The notes beneath the pieces were generated by a model. The model did no database searches, was not told where the DNA came from, and saw only the letters and a program-made list of their open reading frames with translations. A DNA stretch of 64,000 bases from Stichopus chloronotus. Its lineage: Eukaryota; Echinodermata; Holothuroidea; Aspidochirotida; Stichopodidae. Of this stretch, positions 24,194-34,364 are shown one piece after another; positions within the stretch are counted from its first letter, which is position 1; the number at the start of each line of letters is the position of its first letter. A program made the translations under genes and the position numbers. The stretch lies in the NCBI GenBank assembly GCA_021234535.1, contig CM037843.1:7226320-7290319 (forward strand), given 5' to 3'.

Positions 24194-24380
24194 AAAAACG
24201 ACAAGTTAGTTGCAATAACAATGAATACTTACATCGCCTGGTAACATGAAAGAAAACGCGACATTTTAATTTTAGTCGGTGTAGCGCATAGCGCCACGAC
24301 AAAGTTAGGCCCTGTTGGGTCCGTGGATCACCGATGGAGTACAGAACACCAGGTTTATTTTATTTCTATTCTCTTCCATC

Positions 24381-24401
24381 TATCACGATTTTTTCGTGAT
24401 A
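24381..24401. repeat. Short perfect hairpin
   Basis: TATCACGA and TCGTGATA form an 8-bp stem around five T residues, directly before a run of 16 C. Confidence 0.7.
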
Positions 24402-26120
24402 ACCCCCCCCCCCCCCCCGACCACATGGTAGCTCCGCCACTGAGGATGGATGGATTTTCAGACTAGCATGTGTTTTTCATTCAAACCACTTGAAATTAAT
24501 GTTACATTAATTTTGGGATTGAAAAAAAAAAAATCCTGTGTAATGGAGATGTCGAAAAGCGAAAAGAACACACTAAAAATGACTTACATTTTTCCTTATG
24601 TATTCCAACTTCATGCATGCATTGTGCACTATAACTGTACAAAATCTTGGTATTTGTGAAATTATGTCTTAAGATTTTATCTTACTTGTAGGATTGTCAA
24701 ATGTGGTATCCTGATGCTGTAAAAATTTTCATACGTATATAATTTCGAAAGCAACATAGTTCTTGGGTCATTGTACCACAGTGCCATTTCTCTTTGTAAT
24801 AATAATAAAATAAGAAAAAAGAAAAAAAATACAAATCACTTTTAAAGTTATCATTGTCACCTAAGGACTTGGTACTAATTTTCCAATACTTTCCCAAGAG
24901 GCTTATCTCCCTAAAGCAGCAAATTTCCATTCACTGCAGTTATGCAAACTGTAGTGACTGTAAACTGCAAACACCTATAGACACTACGTGCTAAATTATC
25001 TAGCTAATTTATAATAGAAAATGTGAAATAAAAAGTCATGGAATTATGACTTTCTGTTCTGCATTCTACTATCTGTCACAAAGTTGTGATAAACTCCACT
25101 TATGAAGTTGTTTCATTTGTATACAAACCAGGGTCACTGTTTACAACCAATGCAACAAGCAGGGAAATCACATGAGCACGAATCAAGTTTTAGCATTGCT
25201 CGAAAATAAAAAACTTTAAATCAATGATAGATTGAATTTGAGACAGTGGTTGCATGTGATTAATATCGACATCTCTCAGGAGGATATTTTCTTGAGAATC
25301 AAGCGTATCAACGCACCCTAATTACTCACATTTTCTTTGGAATCAAGTGTAAACTGGTAGCCTAATTACTTGCGATTTAGCATTCAATGGTGGTAAAAAG
25401 TTAGTAGGTACCTTAGTTTGATAGTTCTTGTCAGGATTGTATTGCTAACTTCATAGTCATGACAAAATTACTAGAAATATATATTTGTTCATACACAAAT
25501 GTAAGGATTTTCTGGCTATTTGTGCACTGAACTTATAGCATTTTTGCCTCAAGTACTCAAGTGCAAATATCTTTCTCACATACAGTAGGTTACTTTCTGC
25601 AGCTATGAACCCTTCAAGGCATGGACAATGAATCTCGTCCTGCTGTTGGTGTTTTGTAGATTTCCTATTTATATTAAGGATAAGTCTGACAAGCTACTTT
25701 ACAGAAAGAAAAAAGAAATTTTACTAATAAACAGTATACACAATGACATAAGTTGTAGCCATTTGTATTTGCATCCACCATCCATGATGTAAATTGCACT
25801 AGAACCTAGTATCGTGTCATGTAAATTACACACAGAGTTATTAAAAAAAAAAGCACCACTTTTGAAGTAATGGCTGTTATATGACAAACTGTGAGATGGA
25901 AGAAACAGGATATATTCAACTACACATAGGCTGTTCCAACAGAGAAGTGACGCCATGCATGTATTGCTTATTATAAATGAATGCTTAATTTAGGATACAG
26001 TTTGACTTTTACAAAGGCATCGTTGAACTTCTTACGTGGTTCAAGGCTGTACACATATATGAGGCATCAATATTACACAAACATTCTCCAACTGTTGTGC
26101 AAGTAGTTCATACATTTAGT

Positions 26121-26126
26121 TTTAAT
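26121..26126 (-). terminator. Possible MED1 polyadenylation signal (ATTAAA)
   Basis: I saw no canonical AATAAA on the minus strand between the MED1 stop and 24364. The variant ATTAAA lies here, which would give a 3' UTR of about 2.8 kb. Two overlapping AATAAA motifs lie at 24354-24364. Weak evidence. Confidence 0.25.
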
Positions 26127-28919
26127 AAATACATCTTACATACAGATCTGTTGATACTACAGGTGAAATATGTCAACACAACTAACCAAAGTGTTCTCCA
26201 AATGACCTCTTTTTCTTTTTTGAATAAAAAGTGTTGGAACTTAAGTGCTGTGACACACTGATGAGATACAATAAAATCCAAAGGCCCATTCCTTGAGTCA
26301 GTTATTACTTATGTATAGCTGGCATTGCATACCAAGATACAAATCACAACAGATGTTAATGTCAAATGCAAACATAGCTGTAAAAAAGAATTAACACATT
26401 TTGAAACAGTTGTCATCCTTCAACCGACAAAATAAACTGTTCCTTGATAAACATATGTCTGATCCCCACATGTGTATGTATATAGAGAGGGGACATTTCC
26501 CCAGGACGGAGAACTGAAATTCTTTTTATCATCCTAGAAGTAATTATTGTGACTATTGGGGGTACCAAACGGTGGGCGAAGCAATGTGATGAGATGGGTG
26601 TGGTAATGGCATGGCAGGGACAAAGTCAGAATGCAACAATGGATTTTGATTTCCATGCTGTTACACAGACAGTCTGTTCATACTTCTTAGTACATACTGT
26701 ACATTTGCAATAAGAATTAAGGAGGCCAAGCTCAGACAGATATCCCTGGGAAATATCCCCTATGTTGGTACTATTTCACCTAGTGGCAAAAAAAGACAAC
26801 ATGCATATTTATGGCGGCAGAGGTTACTGTCAAGCAACCAGGCATTATAAACGGCACATTTATGTGACACATACATTATGATGACTGTTCATACTACCTT
26901 CATAAAGTACTGCTTAATTACTAAAACAATGGGTCCACTGTATGAGATTCAAGATTTTCAACATCAGTTTCTGGTAATCTAGCAGATGAACAATGATTAC
27001 ATAGGTTATCATTACCGCAGAAACCAAAAACTCTCAGATGTGCATGTGTCGTGCATGTTTCACCAGACAAAGTCACACCAATAGCAGTACCCCTGACATT
27101 GCATAATCATAAGCAAGAGCCAGCATTCAGTTTTTTTTTTCTCAGCAGAACACATTATCATGTATAAAATAATGAGCCAGTGTGTAACAGATTCATGATT
27201 TTCATCAAAAGTTTCTCTAGAAAATGTCAAACCTCTAGCAGGACTTTTGTGCATTCTGCCTTGGCATGTGAACTCATGATCACTGAAAGTCACCAAAAAG
27301 AAAACATACTGGTTAAGTATTGTTTGATCAACCAGTGATCTGAAGACAAGTCATATGTTCACAAGCTTCTCTCCAAAGGTGTGGATTTGGGACAGGCGGA
27401 CATGAAGTCCCAACTTCTTTGAAATGGAAGATGAAACATTTGTCCCCCACCATTTTGTGACTTGAAACTGAAAATTATGGTGACCAAAAAACAACACGGA
27501 AGATGTATACCATTACAGTTGTCAACAGGATGAAGGAACAGCACTCCAAAGGAATGAAATTCTCCTAGTTCCACTATGACTGCTGAAACATTTGGCACCA
27601 TTTGCATCTGGGGCCAGTAATCTGAGACTCCTCAACAGGACAGAGGTTTCAAGCCAGATGTCCACCCCCTCCCAATTTTCAAAATAAAATTGACCTCCAA
27701 ATTGACCTGAATGCTTCTTGAAAGCGAATGTGTCTCTGTGACCTACAATAAGATGGATCGAACTTGAAGGGATCACAGGTGACAAAGCTGCAAACATTAA
27801 CAGTTACTTAAATCTACCTACATGGTACATGTACAGGAGACTGGCAGAGTAGGACTGGTGGGTTGGAGTGAAACCATTGTCATTGCTTGAACATGAGTGA
27901 AATTAAGCAAATTCATGACAATCAGAACATACTGACACTATTGGAGATAAAATCTGCTACATATAGAGTTGTCTACTTGCTCTTCTCTGTAGGTATGGTA
28001 AATTTACAGTCTGCTAAAAACTACAATACAGAAAAAACAATATTACAAAGAGGTCTATGTATTCAAGCAAAATGCTCCTTCCCTTCACAACTTCTTGCAA
28101 AAATGTCCTTGACAATTATTTTGGTTTCCTACTGAGGTTCTCTTTCATCAGAGGTACATCATGTCATACTGACAGTTGATAGTTGGGAAAATTGTAAGAG
28201 AGAACAAGTGAGCAAGATTGGGTTTGTAGATAACAAGACATCACTCTTACGTGATCAGATACATTCATAAATTAAAGCAAGCATAAAATGCCAGATCCTT
28301 AAGAACATGGTATCAGGATGACAAAATTAATTTGCTGATGCTACCTAGATATATGTTGTAAAAAAAAACCCAAAAAATTTCCTTTCACACAAAACTAGTA
28401 CAAATTAAATAATGAAAAAGGAGAAGCAATGAAATTTAAGCGTATTATTACGACTCAGAGAAGCTTTACCATTCAATATCACGATTCTCCTGTTTAGAAG
28501 GAAAGTTACCATCAAACTGTTCAGAAATATAAAACATACACACACAAACACATAGCAAATAACCTCATATTATGAAATATGATACATATATTTACGTTAA
28601 AAACATAAATGAAACCACTACCTTGCACTACTCTCTTCTTCTCTGACTCCAATTTTCAACTCAACATCAAAACATTGCCAGTTTGTTTCAAGGCAGAAAG
28701 TGTAAATAAGATGTGCTGTGGGAGGAGTCAACTTTCTGCAATATGTACCTGCTGCTTGTCACTACTGTTTTTGTCAAATAAAGTATAGAAAACTTGTAAC
28801 AAGTGTATTTTGTTTTTTCTTCATTTTTTTTTTCTGTAGTTTGTTGATCACTTTAAATGCAACTAATAACGACAAGACTACGGAAGGGACTTAGCCAAGA
28901 GAGGGGCCTAAATTTAGAG

Positions 28920-31900
28920 TCAGGAGACATCATCTCTCACAGAGCTAAGTGCTTCATTCATCAAATCATCGTCCAAAGTACAAGGGCTTCCTGCATCCCC
29001 ACTTCCAACACTGATTCCAGCTGGAGATTTTACAGGAATTGATGGTGATTTGACAAGTGGCAACTGAGGTAAAGGAGATTTTACCTGAATGAGTCCCTTA
29101 TTGGATGCTTCACAAATGTCTTTGCCCCTTGCAGATGATACTTTCTGTTTCCTTTGACTTGGAGATATTGGAACATCAATCACTAGACCATCATCACTTT
29201 CAGCTGGGCTAACTGGGGAACAGGATTCCAGCAGAAGACTACGCTTTGAGGGTAAAGCAGATTCTTCTGGGGTAGCAGCCCTTTTAACACCATGTGGAGT
29301 TGGCTCTCCTCCCACGGCTGGTTCTCCAGAGGAAGGGCTAGGCAATCCTGGTGAGACAGGACTGGTAGCCTTTGTAGGGCTGGAGGGCTTGAAGGAAGGA
29401 CCAGGACTCCTCACACCATGAATGACATTCCTGGGGCTGCTTGGAGGTAACATAGCAGGACTAGGAACTTTAAATTCGCTCTCCCTTGGTACAGATGAAA
29501 AAGAGGACTTGGCAACCATACCACTGGCTTTGGAAACCGAGGAACTTGACTTTTGCACAGGGATCTTGTTCATAGTGGTTAATGACTTTGGTGAAAGTGG
29601 AATTGTTGTCTGCGAAATTTCTTCAGTTTCTGACAAGTTTACTCCTGGACTGGGAGAAACTTTCAGTACCTTCTTGGGGATGTCATTGCTCCCATCCTTA
29701 GATGCTGATCGTTTTAGGGCAGATTTTGCTGATGCAGTGACAGAGTCTGATGAATTTTTTTGCACACCATTGGCTTCAGCATCATTTGCAGATGATGTCG
29801 GTTTTGAGCCAGAATCCTGAGATTCAACGTGAGTGTCAGACCTAGGTGGTGTCTGTTTTTCAGCATCTTGCAGCAGGTCTCTGCTCACAGAATTGTCGTC
29901 CTTGTCTTTCAGTGTATCCCCAGTTTCACCTATTTCAGTCTCCTTCGACTTTTCTTGCTCCTTCATTTTATCGGGTTCATGTTCTTCTTTATCACCGCTT
30001 GTTTTTCCTTTATCAGAAGCACTCTTACGATCATTTCCGCTCGTTTCTTTGAAGCTCCCTTGCTGAAGATTCGTCTTTTGATCCTGTTCTTTCTTCTCTG
30101 GTTTTGGTCTTGATGTAAGGGATGGACTCTGTGCTTTAGTCGTCACTTTAGAAACGACTGGAGTAGTAGGAGAAGGTACTGCAGATGTAGATACTGGCAC
30201 AATCTGAACCCTGGTCATTTTGGTGGCTCCTTTATCTGGTGAGGTTACTGTCGTAGAGGACTTACTTATGATTACAGGACGCTGAGATGACGGTGAATGA
30301 ATTGTCTTTGCAGGATTCTTTGCAGGGCTTTGGAGTGTTTGATTGGTCTTACCTGGGAAAGGGGTAATGACCTTTGGTTTTGCTGATCCAACTGTTGCTG
30401 CTTTGGAAGATGTTACCACTGAAGACTTTGAAACCGTCGAACTGATCTTGACTTGTGGTGTTGACTTGGGAACTGACGTCACTGTTGTAGTCTTGGTCGT
30501 CTGAGAACTAATGATACTTCCTGTAGTCTTGGCAGGTGTTGACTTACCAGATGCAGAGGATGGTTTACCAGTTTTAATTGGCAAGCTTGGGCTTGCTTTA
30601 TTCACAGTTGGTACTGGACTTTGTTTAGGAGTAGGAGCCACATCAGGTTTAGATGGTTGTGATATATTTTTCAATGCCTGAGCCACAGCAGACTTTGTTT
30701 GAGATGTGGTGGACTTATTGGCAAGGGGAAGACCACCCTGCTTGGCTGCATTTGACACCTTTCCTGCCTCTTCTTTTGGTGTCTGTTTACTTGATGTTTG
30801 CGCCTTCTGGGGTGGAACCTTTGCTTGGGTAAGAGGTGCTTTCTCAACCAGTCCAGAGTTCAAAAGAGCCCTTACAACTTGTTCCTTATCACCTTGAACA
30901 ATTTCAAATTTCTTGTGATCATCGTCTTTCTCAGAATTGCCAGCACCATCACCCGTGGTTTTCTCCTGAACCCTTTCAGTCAGTTTGCTCACAATAGCAT
31001 TCAAAGAATGGATTTTGCGGGGTTTAGATGTTGGTGACTTCATCCTCGGTCCTGCTGATAATGGAGTCTGTGGAGTTGAAGGTGTTGAGGTGACAAATTT
31101 TACATCTGATAGAGGTGGTCTAACATTTGGGGAAATTACAAGAGGCGCTGGCTTGGTTGTTTGTTTTACTTGCTGTGTTGTTCCTATTGGAGAAGATTTT
31201 GGTGACTGAGATATTTTTACTTGTGCCACGGTAGATCCAGTTTTTAAAGAACTTGGAGATGAAGGGATGGATGGAGATTTAATTGATGTTGATGGTGCAG
31301 TCTTTGCTTGCTGGACACAAGATGATCCCGTTTTTGAAACTGTACTTGAAGCTGATCTTACTTTTGAGCTTGCAGTAGCAGTACTACCTGAAGTTGTTTT
31401 TGTTGGGTGACTCAATGCAGAAGTGTTTGGAAAGTTAGAAGTGTGCATTGAGTTAGTGTTGTCTGGATTTGATTTGTTCATGGTTTGAATGGGTGCAGAT
31501 ATTCCAGATTTAGTGTGATTGGGTGACAAGCCAGATGAAACAGGAACTCTCAGTTGTGGTGATGGAGACATTCTGTTACTGGAGGGTGAAATGGCATCTA
31601 ATGGAGGTACAGCGTCACCTCGTCTGTCTGATTTTTCTCCGGAGGTTCGCAGCTTAGTAATGGAGGTACTTTGCGGACTTACAGAACCTCTAGAGCTAAC
31701 TGTTCCGCCTTTTTCACCAGGTATGGGCTTAGTAAATGGTGAGCCCTTGCCATTTTCAAACCTCTTATTTGGATCCTGCCTAATGGAAGGAGATGCACTT
31801 CTAGGTCTCTGCATGGTGGCAGTTGGGTTCCGTTTTGGGGACGAAAGCCTACTCTGTTCATTGAACTTGCTTTGGGATGTAGACTGGTTCACTTTCTTCA

Positions 31901-34364
31901 TTACATCTTGTTGTTGTATGTTTCCACTGTCTCCTTCAGGTTTAGGTGAGGTTTCTTGAGATAGAGTTTTCTTTAATTTTGGAATTTTGTACGATGAAAC
32001 TGATCCTCTTGGCAGGACGGAGCTTAAAATGTCTTCTGGACTGGGTTTCTGTACATCACCCTTGGTAATGTAAGTTGGTCGCTTTACTACATCTGTCCTG
32101 GCTTTGGTAATCTTAGGGGCACTTCCAGCTCTTACAAGCTGCTTGCTGATTGAACTTTGCACTTTGGAGGATGGACGTTCCTCAAATCGTACTTTCTGTG
32201 GGTCAGAAGGCTTCTTGACTGTTTTTTCTGGTGGTTCTGTTCCAATATTTTCACTTACTTCCTTCTTTGACTGTTTTTCCACTGGCTTCAGTTCAACTTT
32301 ATCTCGTTTAATGTCATCGGAGTCTTTCCTAGGCTGAGTTGGTTGAATCTGTGCTGTGTTCTGTGCTGTATTAGCTGTCTCATGTGCTTCCTCTTTCTCA
32401 GCACCGTGCCCTGCTGTTGGGCTGAGAGCAGGGAGAGTCTTCACTCTTATTCTTGCCAAGGGTGGTGTGACCTTTTTTGGCTTAGCTTCCACAGGTTTTA
32501 ACTTGATTGTCATTTTCAAAGGTTGTCCATATGGAACAGTTGTTTCATAGTCTTCTCCAGTTGCACATTCTGGGGATGAGTCTGAATACTTTTTTCTTCT
32601 CCCCCTTTTGCGAACTTTCTTGGGCTCAGCTGGTCCAGCAGGCTCTTTTAAGTTTTTCTTGGGCCTTTTTGTTTTTGGCTTGGGAATATCAGTCTGGAAT
32701 GACTTTGAAAAATCTTTCGGCTTTCCTTTTGAAGTATGAGCTTTTGATATAGTCTTCTTGGACTGAGGGGGTGACGGCAAGGGACTTTGAACAGGAAGAG
32801 TTGGGGATGATGACACTGATGATCTCAGCTCTTTACCAGCTGGGCTGCTGGTGCTCATTTTTGGTAATTCCGCTTTACTCAAATCTAGGGCGACATCTCC
32901 AGGAAGTCTATTAGACGCGATGCCTGGTAAATGAGAATCTAGCGACTGACTCTTAGGTTCAGTCTGTGGAGGTTTAGGGGTCACAGTTGTTCTTTGAAGT
33001 AAAGGGTTTAAATCAACTGTACCTTTCTTCTCTTCTTCGTTGTCCAGTACAGACACAGATTCAAGTTTGGCAATAGCTGAATTGACACTGCTAAGACCAA
33101 ACTCATCAGAGTCTGTTTTTGGATTTAAAAACATATCATCAAAATTTGGAACATTGATCTCAATTATGTCCTTAATATCTTCAGTAAAATCAAAAGGATC
33201 ACTAGGAACTTGATGTGAGGGTGTGGACAGAACTTTTGGTGGGACACCAAAGTCAGGAGAGAGCACATGACTTTGAGTGATTCCTGGAAGAGGGTCTGAT
33301 CTTGGGAGCATTTCAGTGATCATTCCTGGCAGTACATTTGATGGACTTGGTGCTGGTAATTCTGGGGTACTGCTGATGCTGCGAGATGGACGAGGTATTG
33401 TCCCAGCGGGAGACAATGGAGTCTTGGGTGACTGTTTGGGGGATGGTGGCACTGTGCCGATGCTCAATACAGAGGTAATGCTATCTGACCTGCTTGGTCG
33501 TTTCTTCACAATCTTACTCTGATCTGCAGTTTTATTCATAAGAGGAGAGAATTCTGTTAATGTCTGATTCTGTTTACTCATATCAAACTGAGATTTTGCA
33601 AATTCTGAAGATACAGAAGACTGCCGTGGCAGCTGTTTGGTTGACTCCTTTAAAAGAGGCATTGATGACAGTTTTGGTGTAACAGTAAACATAAACACAT
33701 CTTGATTTGCAGGTCTGTCATGTCCAGCACTACCAGGTTCATCATCAGAAAACAGCTGTGGAGACTTATCTGATGTTTTTTTCCTAATTCGCTTTCTTGC
33801 CTTGTTGGCCTGCAAAGACGAAGCAAATGAAGCATCAATGTTTGGCTCCTGAAGCAGATTTCGTAACATAGGATTCTTATTATGTTTAGGTGGTGGCACC
33901 GTTGTAGTAGGAACAGGAGGTGACTGGTGCAGACGAGGTGGGTCCATTGGTTGCTGTTGGGATTGAGGCTGGTTGAAAGGAATACGATTAGCAGGTGGCC
34001 CCCCTCCTGTCATATTACTCTGCAAAAGACTTGCTAACATAGGATTCTGTGTTTGTTTGGGTGGAGAAAGCAAAGTTTCTCCTGGACTGGCCTGAGGCAC
34101 AGGTGCTGTACTACTTGAATATGTTGGTTGTGGATGAGGGAAAAATGTAGCCATTGAGCTTGTTAGATCACTTAGAATGCTACCTTGGTAATTCTGAGTG
34201 CCTGATGAACTACGTTCCTTGGTTTTAGCAGAACTGTGGGATGATCCAGGAGTGCCACTGAATGATTTGTTCAACTTCTGATGCGTGCTGAAAGGTCCAG
34301 ATGATGGCAGATTTTGAGTTGGAAAGGAACGAGATCCCATGGCAGGTGTAGCAGCTGCTGGTAC
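28920..34364 (-). CDS. MED1: MED1 coding exon 16, giant C-terminal exon
   Basis: A single 5,445-nt exon encodes residues 541-2354 and the TGA stop at 28920-28922. The acceptor is ttttag|GTACCAGC. It starts with a Ser/Pro/Gln-rich segment holding NR box 1 (NPMLASLLQ, LXXLL at 650-654) and NR box 2 (NPMLRNLLQ, 707-711). A basic KARKRIRKK follows, probably nuclear localisation. A low-complexity region rich in Ser, Pro, Thr and Lys with many SP/TP sites comes next, and the exon ends DDDLMNEAL near the terminus. Vertebrate MED1 ends with the closely similar DDDLMDVAL. An uninterrupted frame of this length in AT-rich DNA is strong evidence for coding. Confidence 0.97.
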   Translation of the reverse strand, partial: VPAAATPAMGSRSFPTQNLPSSGPFSTHQKLNKSFSGTPGSSHSSAKTKERSSSGTQNYQGSILSDLTSSMATFFPHPQPTYSSSTAPVPQASPGETLLSPPKQTQNPMLASLLQSNMTGGGPPANRIPFNQPQSQQQPMDPPRLHQSPPVPTTTVPPPKHNKNPMLRNLLQEPNIDASFASSLQANKARKRIRKKTSDKSPQLFSDDEPGSAGHDRPANQDVFMFTVTPKLSSMPLLKESTKQLPRQSSVSSEFAKSQFDMSKQNQTLTEFSPLMNKTADQSKIVKKRPSRSDSITSVLSIGTVPPSPKQSPKTPLSPAGTIPRPSRSISSTPELPAPSPSNVLPGMITEMLPRSDPLPGITQSHVLSPDFGVPPKVLSTPSHQVPSDPFDFTEDIKDIIEINVPNFDDMFLNPKTDSDEFGLSSVNSAIAKLESVSVLDNEEEKKGTVDLNPLLQRTTVTPKPPQTEPKSQSLDSHLPGIASNRLPGDVALDLSKAELPKMSTSSPAGKELRSSVSSSPTLPVQSPLPSPPQSKKTISKAHTSKGKPKDFSKSFQTDIPKPKTKRPKKNLKEPAGPAEPKKVRKRGRRKKYSDSSPECATGEDYETTVPYGQPLKMTIKLKPVEAKPKKVTPPLARIRVKTLPALSPTAGHGAEKEEAHETANTAQNTAQIQPTQPRKDSDDIKRDKVELKPVEKQSKKEVSENIGTEPPEKTVKKPSDPQKVRFEERPSSKVQSSISKQLVRAGSAPKITKARTDVVKRPTYITKGDVQKPSPEDILSSVLPRGSVSSYKIPKLKKTLSQETSPKPEGDSGNIQQQDVMKKVNQSTSQSKFNEQSRLSSPKRNPTATMQRPRSASPSIRQDPNKRFENGKGSPFTKPIPGEKGGTVSSRGSVSPQSTSITKLRTSGEKSDRRGDAVPPLDAISPSSNRMSPSPQLRVPVSSGLSPNHTKSGISAPIQTMNKSNPDNTNSMHTSNFPNTSALSHPTKTTSGSTATASSKVRSASSTVSKTGSSCVQQAKTAPSTSIKSPSIPSSPSSLKTGSTVAQVKISQSPKSSPIGTTQQVKQTTKPAPLVISPNVRPPLSDVKFVTSTPSTPQTPLSAGPRMKSPTSKPRKIHSLNAIVSKLTERVQEKTTGDGAGNSEKDDDHKKFEIVQGDKEQVVRALLNSGLVEKAPLTQAKVPPQKAQTSSKQTPKEEAGKVSNAAKQGGLPLANKSTTSQTKSAVAQALKNISQPSKPDVAPTPKQSPVPTVNKASPSLPIKTGKPSSASGKSTPAKTTGSIISSQTTKTTTVTSVPKSTPQVKISSTVSKSSVVTSSKAATVGSAKPKVITPFPGKTNQTLQSPAKNPAKTIHSPSSQRPVIISKSSTTVTSPDKGATKMTRVQIVPVSTSAVPSPTTPVVSKVTTKAQSPSLTSRPKPEKKEQDQKTNLQQGSFKETSGNDRKSASDKGKTSGDKEEHEPDKMKEQEKSKETEIGETGDTLKDKDDNSVSRDLLQDAEKQTPPRSDTHVESQDSGSKPTSSANDAEANGVQKNSSDSVTASAKSALKRSASKDGSNDIPKKVLKVSPSPGVNLSETEEISQTTIPLSPKSLTTMNKIPVQKSSSSVSKASGMVAKSSFSSVPRESEFKVPSPAMLPPSSPRNVIHGVRSPGPSFKPSSPTKATSPVSPGLPSPSSGEPAVGGEPTPHGVKRAATPEESALPSKRSLLLESCSPVSPAESDDGLVIDVPISPSQRKQKVSSARGKDICEASNKGLIQVKSPLPQLPLVKSPSIPVKSPAGISVGSGDAGSPCTLDDDLMNEALSSVRDDVS

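Larger units (their letters stand above)
22926..28919. other. Intergenic region, probably including the MED1 3' UTR
   Basis: No coding exon recognised. 25.5-28.9 kb is probably partly MED1 3' UTR. A GC-richer patch near 23460-23550 could be a promoter, perhaps for an HMGXB4 non-coding first exon. It also holds a G tract near 23620, foldbacks at 24119-24193 and 24381-24401, and a C tract at 24403-24418. Confidence 0.4.

Noticed and set aside
29422..33522. Several plus-strand open frames opposite the giant MED1 exon
   Set aside because: They are antisense shadows of the Ser/Pro/Lys codon bias of MED1 and lack any domain.
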